From: Actinospica acidithermotolerans
GTDB lineage: Bacteria; Actinomycetota; Actinomycetes; Streptomycetales; Catenulisporaceae
DNA: 64,000 nt
Reading direction: 5' to 3'
Assembly (NCBI RefSeq): GCF_018139625.1
Contig: NZ_JAGSOH010000023.1
Coordinates: 1-64,000, forward strand
Shown one piece after another: positions 27,783 through 37,470 of the stretch; the stretch's first letter is position 1; each line of letters opens with the position of its first letter. The translations under genes and the position numbers were made by a program. The notes below the pieces were generated by a model that had not been told where the DNA came from, did no database searches, and worked only from the letters and a program-made list of their open reading frames with translations.

Positions 27783-27813
27783 ACAGTACTCCCGGCAGGC
27801 CCCGTGCCGTCAA
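27783..27813 (-). promoter_or_regulatory. Promoter of the ilvBNC operon
   Basis: On the minus strand TTGACG (27808-27813) and TACTGT (27783-27788) are 19 bp apart. The -10 ends 7 nt before the leader ATG. The -35 overlaps the stop codon of the upstream GGDEF gene. The long spacer makes this moderately certain. Confidence 0.5.
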
Positions 27814-29858
27814 GTTTCCCCGCCGGGAGTCTCGGCATGCGGACGGGCGATTCTCACCCCGGGTACGGTCGGCACCTCGGGAAGGCCGATCCGCACCGGG
27901 GTCAGGGCGGCCCGCTCGCGCACCACGACCCGGCCCTTGCCCTCGGCTTTCGCCTCGTACATGGCCAGATCCGCCTGCCGGAGCAGCTGCGCGATGCTGG
28001 TCCCGGGCCGCCAGTGCGCGACGCCGACGGACGCGCCGACGACGAAGCGGCCCGAGGCGAGTTCATACGGTCGGGTGAGGGCCTCGTGCAGCCGCCCGGC
28101 GACCTCGCGCGCCGCGGTGCCCTCCCGGTCCTCCCGGACCAGCGCGGCGAACTCGTCGCCGCCGAAGCGGGCCACCACGTCGCCGGGCCGCACGGCCGCG
28201 CGCAGCCGGGCCGCCGCCTCCACGAGCAGCGCGTCGCCGGCCGCGTGCCCCTGCGCGTCGTTGACCTCCTTGAACCAGTCCAGGTCCAGGAAGATGACCG
28301 CGGGCGGCTGATCGGATTCGGCGCATCGGCCGACGGCCTGTTCGAGCCGCTCGGTGAACATCGCGCGGTTCGGCAGGCCGGTGAGCGCGTCGTGGTACGC
28401 GCTGTGCGCCAACTGGTTCCGCAGCGCCACGCGGTCGCTGATGTCCCGGATCGTGAACACGAGGCCGCCGTAGTGCCGGGTGATGGTCGCCTCGGCGTGG
28501 CGCCAGATCGATTGCGCGCTCTCCCCCGCGGCGGGCAGCGGCAGCGCGCGGGAGGCGCGCATCCGGCACTCGACGAGGGCGGCGGGCGAGACGCCGGCGA
28601 GGAATCCGTCGACGGTGTCGATGACGTGGCGTCGGTCCTCGGCGTGGATCAGGTCGTAGAGCGAACTGCCGATCAGCTGCTGCGGCTCGTAGCCGAGCAC
28701 GCCGCGTACGGCGGGTGAGATGTAGCCGAGCCGCCCGGGGCGTTCCAGGGTCATGATGACCTCGCTGGCGCCCTGCACGAGCGAGCGGAAGTGGTTCTCG
28801 CGCAGCCGCAGCTGCTGGGTGAGCCGGTAGTTCTCGACGATGGTGACGGCCTGCCGGGCGGCGAGCGCGGCCAGCACGCCGCAGGCCGTGCACAGCGGGA
28901 CCGGGTGGATGCGGTGCGAGCCGCGCAGCCCGTCGGCCAGGATCACCGCGAGGCAGGTGGATCCGGCGAGGTAGGGGAAGCCGAGGCCGATCACGCCGAG
29001 GACGCGCTTGGTTCCCGCGTCGAGGCGCACGACCCACTCGCGCTGCTCGTCCGGCCGGGCGCAAGCCTCGATCCATACCGATACCCACGGCGCGATGGCG
29101 AGCAGCAGGTAGCCGAAGAACCAGCCCGAGTCCATCAGCTCGCCGGACGTGTAGTGCTCGCGGATGCCGGGCATCGTCCAGAGCCCGTCGAAGACCACGA
29201 TGACGGTGTATCCGGCCACCAGTATCGCCATCGACGCGCCGTCCCGGCCGCGGCCGCGGGTGCGCAGCGAGAGCACGAGGCTGACGAGCATGATGTCGAA
29301 GACCGGATAGCCGAGCTCGAAGGCCACCTTGACCGGCGAGTGCCCGTCGCTGAAGGCGTCCCTGGACAACGCGATCCCCCACCCCGCGCTGAACAGCGCG
29401 CCGCCGATCAGCAGCCCGTCCAGGCACAGCCGGGTCCAGGCCAGCGCGCCGCCGAGGCCGCGCTGGTGGGCGAGCGTGCCGGCTATGGCGAACGGCGCGA
29501 AGCACAGGAAGGCCCAGTCCGCCACGGAGGGGAACGGCGGCGAGGTGCGCAGCACCAGCTCGTACCAGCCCCACACCGCGTTGCCGAAGCCGGCGACCAG
29601 CGCGGAGCCGGCGAACAGCAGCCAGGAGGCGCGCCAGCGGCCGTGCAGTTGCAGGGCCCTGCGAAGGCTGGAGGCGGCGGCCAGCACGGCGGCGGCCGCC
29701 AGGCCGAAGTCGCCCATCAGGTCGGAGACCGTGCGGCTGGCGTGCGCCCCGCCCCCGGCGCCCCAGTGCACGACGGCGCCCAGCACGAAGACCCCGGTGG
29801 CGAGGATCACCGCGGCGACGGCGAGCACCGCGCGGCGGCGGATCTGGTTGACTGGCAC
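27810..29858 (-). CDS. Membrane-bound PAS-GGDEF diguanylate cyclase
   Basis: The 682-residue protein has about eight N-terminal membrane helices, a PAS domain at about 360-490 and a C-terminal GGDEF domain. The active-site motif GGDEF is intact (RFGGDEFAAL), and an RXXD inhibitory site (RPGD) lies five residues upstream, so it should make cyclic di-GMP and be product-inhibited. There is no EAL domain. The GTG at 29858 was chosen because TAGAGT (29866-29871) ends 7 nt before it; the frame otherwise extends only to weak GTG/TTG starts. The ilvB -35 box overlaps its stop. Confidence 0.88.
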   Translation of the reverse strand: MPVNQIRRRAVLAVAAVILATGVFVLGAVVHWGAGGGAHASRTVSDLMGDFGLAAAAVLAAASSLRRALQLHGRWRASWLLFAGSALVAGFGNAVWGWYELVLRTSPPFPSVADWAFLCFAPFAIAGTLAHQRGLGGALAWTRLCLDGLLIGGALFSAGWGIALSRDAFSDGHSPVKVAFELGYPVFDIMLVSLVLSLRTRGRGRDGASMAILVAGYTVIVVFDGLWTMPGIREHYTSGELMDSGWFFGYLLLAIAPWVSVWIEACARPDEQREWVVRLDAGTKRVLGVIGLGFPYLAGSTCLAVILADGLRGSHRIHPVPLCTACGVLAALAARQAVTIVENYRLTQQLRLRENHFRSLVQGASEVIMTLERPGRLGYISPAVRGVLGYEPQQLIGSSLYDLIHAEDRRHVIDTVDGFLAGVSPAALVECRMRASRALPLPAAGESAQSIWRHAEATITRHYGGLVFTIRDISDRVALRNQLAHSAYHDALTGLPNRAMFTERLEQAVGRCAESDQPPAVIFLDLDWFKEVNDAQGHAAGDALLVEAAARLRAAVRPGDVVARFGGDEFAALVREDREGTAAREVAGRLHEALTRPYELASGRFVVGASVGVAHWRPGTSIAQLLRQADLAMYEAKAEGKGRVVVRERAALTPVRIGLPEVPTVPGVRIARPHAETPGGET

Positions 29859-30121
29859 GGCCGTCACTCTACGCGATAGGCCGGACGCCTCCGGTGAGGA
29901 TTCGGCAGCGTAGCCCGGAAATGGCAAAGGCGGACGGGGCCTTGTGAGTGACTGCGGCGAAGTATGGAGCGCAGCGTCGGCGCCGTTCGCGCGACGCCGA
30001 TCACCGGGAGATCCAATCGTTGTCTAAACCACGTGACGGAAGGGGCCTTAGGGGGTGTAGACATAGCTGGCCCTCCTGAGTCACGGGGGCCTACAGCACA
30101 CATAACGAGGGAGGGGAGACC

Positions 30122-31039
30122 GTGTCCGAGCAAGAACCGGACCCGGACGACGGGGGCGCGCAATCCTTCGCCGGCGCCGGGATCGAGGGCGATCCGGCGG
30201 TCTCGGCGGCGATGCCGCAGGAGTACTCTGAGATACCGACAAGCGTCGGAAACAAGCCCGCGCGACGGGCCGGATGGGCCGTCGCGCTCGGGGTCGGATA
30301 CGTCGTTCTGGCGGCCGGCACCGCCTTCGGCGTCATCGCCGACAAGTCCCCCGCGGCAGTGGACGTCACCGCCGTCAACGCGTCGGCGTACGCGGCCACG
30401 GCATCGCCCACCGCTTCGGCCTCCGCGGCCGCGGGCGCGCACGCGAGCAAGAGCGCGAGCGCGAGCGCGAGTACCGCGCCGTCGCCCAGTGCCGCGGCGA
30501 CCACCGCCGCCGCCACGCCGAAGTCCACCGTCACCGGCTCGGTCAGCGACGGAATCCACAGCGGGGACCTGCGCTACTTCCTGCTCACCCCGCCGCAGGG
30601 CGCGAGCTCGGTGCAGGGCGATCCGGACGGCACGACGCAGACGATCGACGACGTGATCTCCACGTACACCGACCAGTCCCAGGTCAAGAGCTCGCTGCAG
30701 CAGATGGGATTCAAGACCGCCTGCGAGCGGACGTACCAGGACACGACGATGAGCGCGAACGTCGACATCGAACTGCTGCAGTTCGACGGATCGGGCGGCG
30801 CCTCGCAGTGGCTGAGCGACTTCAGCTTCTCCGGCAACGGCTACCAGAGCATCTCCGTCTCCGGCGAGTCCGGCGCGGTCGGCTGGAGCTACGCGAAGGC
30901 GGGCTACTACGAGCTCGTCGGCGCGTACCGCGAAGGCGACACGTTCTTCCAGGTCACGATCTACGGCCAGTCGGTGATTCCGGCCCAGGATCTCGGCCAG
31001 GTCATCAGCGCCGAGCACGCGCGCCTGGCTCACGGCTAA
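30122..31039 (+). CDS. Single-pass membrane protein, first of four related unknown genes
   Basis: I do not recognise a named family. The 305-residue product has a cytoplasmic N-terminus of about 50 residues, one membrane segment (about 51-74), a long Ala/Ser/Thr linker (to about residue 140) and an extracytoplasmic domain. The domain opens with DLRYFLLTPPQGAS, a motif repeated in altered form in the next three proteins. It continues with an LQQMGF helix and a beta-rich ANVDIELLQFDGSGGASQWL stretch. The GTG at 30122 has GGGAGGGGAG just upstream. It heads a tightly spaced operon. Confidence 0.8.
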   Translation: MSEQEPDPDDGGAQSFAGAGIEGDPAVSAAMPQEYSEIPTSVGNKPARRAGWAVALGVGYVVLAAGTAFGVIADKSPAAVDVTAVNASAYAATASPTASASAAAGAHASKSASASASTAPSPSAAATTAAATPKSTVTGSVSDGIHSGDLRYFLLTPPQGASSVQGDPDGTTQTIDDVISTYTDQSQVKSSLQQMGFKTACERTYQDTTMSANVDIELLQFDGSGGASQWLSDFSFSGNGYQSISVSGESGAVGWSYAKAGYYELVGAYREGDTFFQVTIYGQSVIPAQDLGQVISAEHARLAHG

Positions 31040-31056
31040 GCGGGAGGGGAAAACAC

Positions 31057-31728
31057 TTGCGTACCACCACTCTGCTGGGCGCGGCCGTCGCCGTCGGCGT
31101 GATCGGCGGTGTCGGAACCGGCTACGCCGTCCAGGCCGCCCGGCCGGCCACGCCGCCGCCGCCGCTCGCCCAGACCCAGCCGGCCTACCTGCCGACCGCC
31201 GTGTATCAGGGCGCTGCCCCGGCGATGCTGCCGTCGTCCCAGGACGACGCGGCGCTGACCGACGGCAGCCTGGTCAAGCTGCTGCTGCCGACGCCGGCCG
31301 GCGCGACCACGGACGCGAACCTGTGGGACCACGAGTCGATCGACATCGAGCAGAACGCCGACCTGTGCGACAGCGCGGTGAACTGCTTCAGCAACGCCCT
31401 GAGCAACGGCGTCGTCGCCATCGCCGACACCAACTGGGAGCGGAACGGCTACCACTACGAGATCCGCATCACCCGCTACGCCGCGGGCGAATCGAAAAAT
31501 GCGCGCAACGCCGCCCTCGGCTACTCGAACGCCGACGGCTCCTTCTCGCTGCCTGCCGGCATCGAAGGGTCCGGGGGCGAGTACTACGACAAGTACGACG
31601 AGAACGACAGATACGCCAGCGCCGTGCACGGCGACCTCCTGCTGGACTTCTGGGTGTCCTCGCCGAGCACGGTCCCGTCCACGTCGCTGATCGACGACGT
31701 GATCACGCAGCAGATGGGGAGGCTGTGA
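31057..31728 (+). CDS. Membrane-anchored unknown protein, second of four
   Basis: The start is TTG at 31057, chosen because GGGAGGGGA lies just upstream and the product then begins with a clean signal-anchor (LRTTTLLGAAVAVGVIGGVG). The 223-residue protein has a Pro-rich linker and then SLVKLLLPTPAGATTD, equivalent to the shared LLxPPAGA motif. A domain with two or more Cys and a WERNGYHYEIRITRY strand follows. Its TGA overlaps the ATG of the next gene (TGATG), so they are translationally coupled. The function is unknown. Confidence 0.75.
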   Translation: MRTTTLLGAAVAVGVIGGVGTGYAVQAARPATPPPPLAQTQPAYLPTAVYQGAAPAMLPSSQDDAALTDGSLVKLLLPTPAGATTDANLWDHESIDIEQNADLCDSAVNCFSNALSNGVVAIADTNWERNGYHYEIRITRYAAGESKNARNAALGYSNADGSFSLPAGIEGSGGEYYDKYDENDRYASAVHGDLLLDFWVSSPSTVPSTSLIDDVITQQMGRL

Positions 31729-32510
31729 TGCCGAAGAACGCGGCCAAGCCGATCCTCGCCGTCGTCGGCGCACTCGCGTCCGTCGCGATAGGCGCCGGAG
31801 CCGGCGCCTACGTGGTGCACAACCGCGAATCCGACCGGGCACAGCAGATCTCGGCGATCCAGGCGGCCGACGCCGCGCAGCTCGCCAAGCTGCGTGCCCC
31901 CGTTACCGCCGGCGCCCGCTCCGACGGCTCGCACTACGGCTCGCTGTTCGCGTACCTGCTGCCGATGCCCGGCGACTGGAGCCCGGGCCCGGACGTCGGC
32001 CTCGTCGGCAACAACGACTACGTCAGCGGCAGCCAGATCGACACCGAGCTGCAGAACTCGCTGCTCGACGTGCCGAAGTCGGACCTCAGCAGCACCCAGA
32101 GCACGCTCACCAACCTGCACCTGCAGGGCATCGCCGTGCGCTCCATGGCGAACGGGAACGACACGCTGCAGATCGATTTCCAGCTGCTGCAGCTGGACCC
32201 GAAGCTGGCGAGCTCGGACCAGAAGGCGCTGCGCCTGCTGGTGAACGGCTTCGGCTGGCGGCAGGGTCCGTCAGTGCCCGGATACCCGTCGGCCAGCTGC
32301 GCCCTGCCGCCCGGCCTCGGCAGCGACACCCTCGACGCCATGCTCTGCATCGCCGCCTACGGCGACATCGAGGTCGTGGTCCAGGCCGAGGGCACGGTGC
32401 CGCTGGATCAGAACACGACGGTGCAGATGCTCACCCAGCAGCTGAACCGGCTGAAGTCGACCCAGACGCTCACGGCGTCCTCGGCGGACCAGGGGGATCA
32501 GAATGAGTGA
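31728..32510 (+). CDS. Membrane-anchored unknown protein, third of four
   Basis: The 260-residue product has an N-terminal signal-anchor (ILAVVGALASVAIGAGAGAYVV), a short helical linker and an external domain beginning SLFAYLLPMPGDWSPGPD, the most diverged version of the shared motif. Later come IAVRSMANGNDTLQIDFQLLQ and two Cys about 20 residues apart. The ATG at 31728 overlaps the previous stop, and its own end overlaps the next gene by 8 bp. There is no known domain. Confidence 0.78.
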   Translation: MPKNAAKPILAVVGALASVAIGAGAGAYVVHNRESDRAQQISAIQAADAAQLAKLRAPVTAGARSDGSHYGSLFAYLLPMPGDWSPGPDVGLVGNNDYVSGSQIDTELQNSLLDVPKSDLSSTQSTLTNLHLQGIAVRSMANGNDTLQIDFQLLQLDPKLASSDQKALRLLVNGFGWRQGPSVPGYPSASCALPPGLGSDTLDAMLCIAAYGDIEVVVQAEGTVPLDQNTTVQMLTQQLNRLKSTQTLTASSADQGDQNE

Positions 32511-33510
32511 GCGGGAGACGGACGTGGAATCCGAGGCCGCGATCGAGGTCGTGGATGAGGTGGCCGAGACCACTGCGGTCGCCGAGGTCCCTGAGACCGA
32601 GGCTGAGGTCCCTCAGGTCGACGACGTCGCCGAGACCGAGCCGGGGTTTGCGCCGCTGGAGGCCGCCGCGGAGCCGGAAGCGGCCGCGCCTGCCGTGATG
32701 CCGACGTTCGAGCAGTTGGCCGCCGAGATCGACGGGCAGTTCGCCGGGGTGGCGGCCGGGCTCGGTGACGGCGGCGTAGCCGTGCCGGGGAAGGCGAAGC
32801 GTCGGTTCCCGTGGCGGTGGGCGGCGGCCGTGGTGACGGCGCTGGCCGTGGGGACCGGGTGCGCGTTCGCGGTGATGGCGCCGAAGCGGACCGATCTTCC
32901 GGGGCTCCAGACCGCGCCGGACGGGCGGTACGACTTCGCGACGCTGACGCTGCCCACACTCGCCCCCGGTCAGGTCGATCCGACCAGTACCGCGAACAGC
33001 GGCAGCCAGCACCTGTCCGACATCAGGAAGCTGCTTCTCTCGCCTCCCGCGGGCGCCACGCGCGACTATTCGCTGCCGGGCACGGCCGGGTGGGTCTCGC
33101 GAGCCGACACGGTCACGCTGTTCGGCGGCGGCGACGCGGCCAAGCAGCTGGAGGCCGACGGCTGGCGGCACACGGCCGGGATCGCGTGGAAGACCCCTGA
33201 CGGCGCCGAGACGAAGATCTGGCTCGTCCAGTTCATCGACAACACCGCGGAGTCGGATGCGACCACGGCGCTGACGAACTTCGACGGCGGCACGGCGATG
33301 AGCGCGGACGGCAACGACATCAAGAGCTTCGAGGTCAACTCGACCGCGGAGGTCACCTACTCGCGCGTCGTCAAGGGCGGCACGGCTACGTGGTACGGCC
33401 AGCTCGCGCTGGGCGACATCGCGTTCGAGATCGTGTTCACGGCCCCGACCTCGGTCGGACTCGCTCCGTTCCAGCAGGAGGCCAGCCTGCAGACGGAACT
33501 GCTGGAGTAG
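32503..33510 (+). CDS. Membrane-anchored unknown protein, fourth of four
   Basis: The 335-residue product has an acidic Glu/Val/Ala-rich cytoplasmic N-terminus of about 100 residues containing [10 protein letters not shown]. One membrane segment ([21 protein letters not shown]) and an external domain with [16 protein letters not shown] follow. After this, [24 protein letters not shown] has the same layout as in the first protein. The LAAEIDG motif recurs as LAAEVDG in the unrelated-looking protein at 50211-51434. It overlaps gatB tail to tail by 74 bp. Confidence 0.8.
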   Translation: MSERETDVESEAAIEVVDEVAETTAVAEVPETEAEVPQVDDVAETEPGFAPLEAAAEPEAAAPAVMPTFEQLAAEIDGQFAGVAAGLGDGGVAVPGKAKRRFPWRWAAAVVTALAVGTGCAFAVMAPKRTDLPGLQTAPDGRYDFATLTLPTLAPGQVDPTSTANSGSQHLSDIRKLLLSPPAGATRDYSLPGTAGWVSRADTVTLFGGGDAAKQLEADGWRHTAGIAWKTPDGAETKIWLVQFIDNTAESDATTALTNFDGGTAMSADGNDIKSFEVNSTAEVTYSRVVKGGTATWYGQLALGDIAFEIVFTAPTSVGLAPFQQEASLQTELLE

Positions 33511-34990
33511 CCCGGAGGCGAAAGGCGCGGGAAACGCGGGTGGCCTTCATGACCGCGCCGACGATGACGCCCGCGGCCTTGTGGTTGCCGCCGCGGATCT
33601 TCTCGGCCACGGCCGGGTTCGCGGCGATCGCCTCGTCGATGGCGGTCAGCAGCGCGCCGTCGTCCGAGACGACCTTCAGGCCGCGCTTGGCGACCACGGC
33701 GTCCGGGTCGCCCTCGCCCGCGAGCACGCCCTCGATGACCTGGCGGGCCAGCTTGTCGCTGAGCTCGCCGGCGGAGACCAGCTCGACGATGCGCGCGACG
33801 TGGGCCGGGGTGATCGGGAGCTCGGCCAGTTCCACGGCGCGCTCGTTGGCGGTGCGCGCCAGCTCGCCGAGCCACCACTTGCGCGCCGAGGCCGGGTCGG
33901 AGCCCGCCGCAACCGTGGCCTCGATGACGTCGAGCGCGCCGGCGTTGACCACCGACTGCATGTCGAAGTCCGAGATGGCCCAGTCCTGCGCTAGCCGCTT
34001 GCGCCGGGCGCCGGGCAGCTCGGGCAGCGTGGCCCGCAGCTGCTCGACCCACTCGCGCGACGGGGCGACCGGAACCAGGTCGGGCTCGGGGAAGTAGCGG
34101 TAGTCCTCCGCCTCCTCCTTCACCCGGCCCGAGGTCGTGGTGCCCTTGTCCTCGTGGAAGTGCCGGGTCTCCTGCACGATCGTGCCGCCGGAGGCGAGCA
34201 CCGCGGCGTGCCGCTGGATCTCGAAGCGCGCGGCGCGCTCCACCGAGCGCAGCGAGTTGACGTTCTTCGTCTCGGAGCGCGTGCCGAACTTCTCCGCGCC
34301 GGCCGGCTTGAGCGAGAGGTTCACGTCGCAGCGCATCTGGCCGCGCTCCATCCGCGCCTCGGAGACGCCGAGCGCGACGATCAGCTCCCGCAGCTCCGCG
34401 ACGTACGCGCGGGCCACCGCCGGGGCCAGGTGCCCGGGGACGCCGACGATCGGCTTGGTGACGATCTCGATCAGCGGGATGCCGGCCCGGTTGTAGTCGA
34501 CCAGCGAGTAGTCGGCGCCGTGGATCCGGCCGGTCGCGCCGCCCACGTGGGTGGACTTGCCGGTGTCCTCCTCCATGTGCGCCCGCTCGATGCCGATCCG
34601 GAAGCTGCGGCCCTCCACCTCGACGTCCAGGTAGCCGTCGTACGCGATCGGCTCGTCGTACTGCGAGGTCTGGAAGTTCTTCGGCATGTCCGGGTAGAAG
34701 TAGTTCTTCCGCGCGAACCGGCACCACTCGGCGATCGAGCAGTTGAGCGCGAGGCCGATCCGGATCGCCGACTCCACCGCGACCGCGTTGACCACCGGCA
34801 GCGCCCCGGGCAGCCCCAGGCAGGTCGGGCACACCTGCGTGTTGGGCTCGGCGCCGAACTCGGTCGGGCACGAGCAGAACATCTTCGTGCTCGTGCCCAG
34901 CTCGACATGCACCTCGAGGCCCATGACCGGGTCGAAGCGCGCCAGCGCCTCGTCGAGGTCCATGAGCTCGTCGGTGGTCGCGGTGCTCAT
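33437..34990 (-). CDS. gatB: Asp-tRNA(Asn)/Glu-tRNA(Gln) amidotransferase subunit B, with replaced C-terminus
   Basis: GatB binds the mis-acylated tRNA and, with GatA and GatC, converts Glu-tRNA-Gln to Gln-tRNA-Gln. The 517-residue frame has the catalytic cradle ([10 protein letters not shown], then CSCP and CPTCLGLPG, supplying zinc-binding Cys) and the helical tail up to VGAVMKATR. Relatives then continue with a GQA-type final helix of about 15 residues. Here the frame instead runs 32 codons of unrelated Arg/Pro-rich sequence antisense to the neighbouring gene. The ATG at 34990 has GGAG upstream. It is the last gene of gatC-gatA-small ORF-gatB. Confidence 0.93.
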   Translation of the reverse strand: MSTATTDELMDLDEALARFDPVMGLEVHVELGTSTKMFCSCPTEFGAEPNTQVCPTCLGLPGALPVVNAVAVESAIRIGLALNCSIAEWCRFARKNYFYPDMPKNFQTSQYDEPIAYDGYLDVEVEGRSFRIGIERAHMEEDTGKSTHVGGATGRIHGADYSLVDYNRAGIPLIEIVTKPIVGVPGHLAPAVARAYVAELRELIVALGVSEARMERGQMRCDVNLSLKPAGAEKFGTRSETKNVNSLRSVERAARFEIQRHAAVLASGGTIVQETRHFHEDKGTTTSGRVKEEAEDYRYFPEPDLVPVAPSREWVEQLRATLPELPGARRKRLAQDWAISDFDMQSVVNAGALDVIEATVAAGSDPASARKWWLGELARTANERAVELAELPITPAHVARIVELVSAGELSDKLARQVIEGVLAGEGDPDAVVAKRGLKVVSDDGALLTAIDEAIAANPAVAEKIRGGNHKAAGVIVGAVMKATRVSRAFRLRATPAVPSAGWPPAGTERVRPRSGP

Positions 34991-35018
34991 AGGAAGTTCA
35001 GCTCCTTCAACGCTTCTG

Positions 35019-35306
35019 CTACGACTTCGACCCGGAGGTCAGGGCCTTGGGCTCGACGAGCTCCCCGTCGGCGACGTCGGACTCGGCGGACTGCTCGCGC
35101 ACGGTGCGCAGGGCGACGACGGCGGTCACCGCGACGACGGCGCCGGTGAGCACACCGTGCAGCAGCGCGAGCTTGTCGCCCTTGCTGCGGGCGTCCTTGA
35201 TCGCGCGCAGGGCGGCGAGCGCCGCGGCGACCTGGCCGCCGGCGAAGACCAGCCGGCCGATCCTGCCCTTGGGAACCTTCACGGGGGGACGTTCCTTCTT
35301 TGCCAT
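35019..35306 (-). CDS. Small two-helix membrane protein between gatA and gatB
   Basis: The 95-residue protein starts with a basic segment ([16 protein letters not shown]) followed by two hydrophobic helices (about 18-37 and 48-68) and an acidic tail. It has no recognised domain. A small gene at this place between gatA and gatB is also found in streptomycetes as far as I recall, so it is probably conserved, but a role in amidotransfer is unproven. GGAG lies upstream of the ATG at 35306. Confidence 0.75.
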   Translation of the reverse strand: MAKKERPPVKVPKGRIGRLVFAGGQVAAALAALRAIKDARSKGDKLALLHGVLTGAVVAVTAVVALRTVREQSAESDVADGELVEPKALTSGSKS

Positions 35307-35352
35307 CTCGGGCTCACTCCATCCGTCTCGTGCGCGCGGTCGCGACGCCCGG

Positions 35353-36855
35353 CTAGAGCGCCGGGGCCAGGTCCAGGATCGGACGACCCCACTGTTCCAG
35401 CAACGCGGCCTCGAGCGCCGCGCCCACGCGGTAGAGCCGGTCGTCGGCCATCGCGGGGGCGAGGATCTGCAGGCCGACGGGCAGGCCGTCCTCCGGGGCG
35501 AGGCCGCAGGGCAGCGACATGCCCGCGTTGCCGGCCAGGTTGGTCGGGATGGTGCACAGGTCCGCGAGGTACATCGCCATCGGGTCGTCCGCGCGCTCGC
35601 CGATCTTGAACGCGGTGGTCGGCGTGGTCGGCGAGACGAGCACGTCCACCTGAGTGAACGCGGCCTCGAAGTCGCGGATGATCAAGGTCCGCACCTTCTG
35701 CGCCTGGCCGTAGTACGCGTCGTAGTAGCCGGAGCTGAGCGCGTACGTGCCGAGCATGATGCGGCGCTTGACCTCGGCGCCGAAGCCGGCCTCGCGGGTG
35801 AGCGCGGTGACCTCCTCGGCGCTGTGGGCGCCGTCGTCCCCGACGCGCAGGCCGTAGCGCATGGCGTCGAACCTGGCCAGGTTCGAGGAGCACTCGCTCG
35901 GCGCGATCAGGTAGTAGGCCGGCAGCGCGAAGTCGAAGGACGGGCAGTCGATCTCGACGATCTCGGCGCCGAGGGCGCGCAGCAGTTCCACGCTCTCCTG
36001 GAAGCGCTGCACCACGCCCGCCTGGTAGCCCTCGCCGGCGAACTGCTTGACGACGCCGACGCGCAGGCCCTTGATGCCCTGGGTCGCGCCCAGCTTCGCG
36101 GCCTCGACGACGGCCGGGACCGGCGCGTCGATCGAGGTGGAGTCGAGCATGTCGTAGCCGGCGATGGCCTCGTGCAGCAGCGCCGCGTCCAGCACGGTGC
36201 GCGCGCAGGGCCCGCCCTGGTCGAGCGAGGAGGAGAAGGCGACCATGCCGTAGCGCGATACGCCGCCGTACGTCGGCTTCACGCCGACGGTCCCGGTGAC
36301 CGCGCCGGGCTGGCGGATCGAGCCGCCGGTGTCGGTGCCGATGGCGAGCGGGGCCTGGAAGCTGGCCAGCGCCGCGGCCGAGCCGCCGCCGGAGCCGCCC
36401 GGGATCCGGTCCAGGTCCCAGGGGTTGCGGGTCGGGCCGTAGGCCGAGTTCTCGGTGGAGGAGCCCATCGCGAACTCGTCCATGTTCGACTTGCCCAGGA
36501 TGACCACGTCGGCCTCGCGCAGCCGGCGGGTGACGGTCGCGTCGTAGGGCGGGAGCCAGCCCTCGAGGATCTTCGAGCCGCAGGTGGTCGGGATGCCGCG
36601 GGTGGTGAACAGGTCCTTGAGCGCGAGCGGGACGCCGGCCAGCGGGCCGAGCTTCTCCCCCGCGGCGCGCTTGGCGTCCACGGCGCGGGCGGCGGCGAGC
36701 GCGCCCTCGGCGTCCACGTGCAGGAACGCGTTGATCCGGTCGTCGACCTTGGCGATCCGGTCCAGGTGCGCCTCGGCGACCTCGACGGCGGAGACCTCCC
36801 CGTTCGCGATCGCGGCGGCGGTCTCGGCGGCGGTCCGCTTCGTCAGATCCGTCAT
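35353..36855 (-). CDS. gatA: Asp-tRNA(Asn)/Glu-tRNA(Gln) amidotransferase subunit A
   Basis: GatA is the amidase that releases ammonia from glutamine for GatB. The 500-residue protein has the complete amidase triad: Lys80 (in LALKDLF), Ser155 (in GGSGGGSAA) and nucleophile Ser179 (in GTDTGGSIR). It starts 5 bp after the gatC stop, so the two are co-translated. Confidence 0.97.
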   Translation of the reverse strand: MTDLTKRTAAETAAAIANGEVSAVEVAEAHLDRIAKVDDRINAFLHVDAEGALAAARAVDAKRAAGEKLGPLAGVPLALKDLFTTRGIPTTCGSKILEGWLPPYDATVTRRLREADVVILGKSNMDEFAMGSSTENSAYGPTRNPWDLDRIPGGSGGGSAAALASFQAPLAIGTDTGGSIRQPGAVTGTVGVKPTYGGVSRYGMVAFSSSLDQGGPCARTVLDAALLHEAIAGYDMLDSTSIDAPVPAVVEAAKLGATQGIKGLRVGVVKQFAGEGYQAGVVQRFQESVELLRALGAEIVEIDCPSFDFALPAYYLIAPSECSSNLARFDAMRYGLRVGDDGAHSAEEVTALTREAGFGAEVKRRIMLGTYALSSGYYDAYYGQAQKVRTLIIRDFEAAFTQVDVLVSPTTPTTAFKIGERADDPMAMYLADLCTIPTNLAGNAGMSLPCGLAPEDGLPVGLQILAPAMADDRLYRVGAALEAALLEQWGRPILDLAPAL

Positions 36856-36860
36856 CGTGA

Positions 36861-37169
36861 TCAGTCCTCCCCGAGGATGCGCGGAACCCGGAAGCGGTCG
36901 TCCTCGGCGGCCGGGGCCTGGGCGAGCACCTCGGCGCGGTCCAGGATCGGCGTGCCCGCGGGGCGCACCACGTCCTGGCGGAAGACGTTCGTCATCGGCA
37001 GCGCGTGCGAGGTCGGCGGCACATCCTCGGTCGGCAGCTCGCTGACGCGGGCGACGGCGCCGACGATCGCGTCGAGCTGCTCGGCGAAGTGGTCGAGTTC
37101 GGCCTCGCTCAGCTCCAGCCGGGACAGCCGGGCGAGGTGGGCCACCTCCTCGCGGGTGATCGCGGACAT
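36861..37169 (-). CDS. gatC: Asp-tRNA(Asn)/Glu-tRNA(Gln) amidotransferase subunit C
   Basis: This 102-residue subunit wraps around GatA and GatB to hold the complex together. The N-terminus [18 protein letters not shown] and the C-terminal [19 protein letters not shown] segment are typical. The ATG at 37167-37169 has AGGAC upstream. A long frame continuing upstream past 39000 is a shadow of the GGDEF/EAL gene. It is the first gene of the gat operon. Confidence 0.96.
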   Translation of the reverse strand: MSAITREEVAHLARLSRLELSEAELDHFAEQLDAIVGAVARVSELPTEDVPPTSHALPMTNVFRQDVVRPAGTPILDRAEVLAQAPAAEDDRFRVPRILGED

Positions 37170-37296
37170 CGGTCCTGCCTTCTCTGCTCTAGCGGGCCTG
37201 CCGACCCAGCGCGCACTCGGACCGCTCCATCCTATCGGCGGCGGGCGGCACCCCGTTCCCCGATTTCCACGGCGTCGACCGGCGCCCCCGGGGCGC

Positions 37297-37470
37297 GCGC
37301 CGCTCAGGGGCGGGTCGTGCGCACCGGGGGACGCGGGCGCGGCGCGGCGAGCGCGGCGGCGCGTCCGGGCGGCGCCGACAGGGGCGCCGCTCAGGGGCGG
37401 GTCGTGCGCACCGGGGGACGCGGGCGCGGCGCGGCGAGCGCGGCGGCGCGCCCGGGCGGCGCCGACAGGG
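37297..37470. repeat. 87-bp tandem duplication at the end of the GGDEF/EAL gene
   Basis: Bases 37297-37383 and 37384-37470 are 87-bp units that differ at one position. The unit is 29 codons long, and the inner copy (37384-37470) contains the last codons and TGA of the GGDEF/EAL gene. The other copy repeats those codons and the stop downstream, outside the coding region. Confidence 0.9.
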
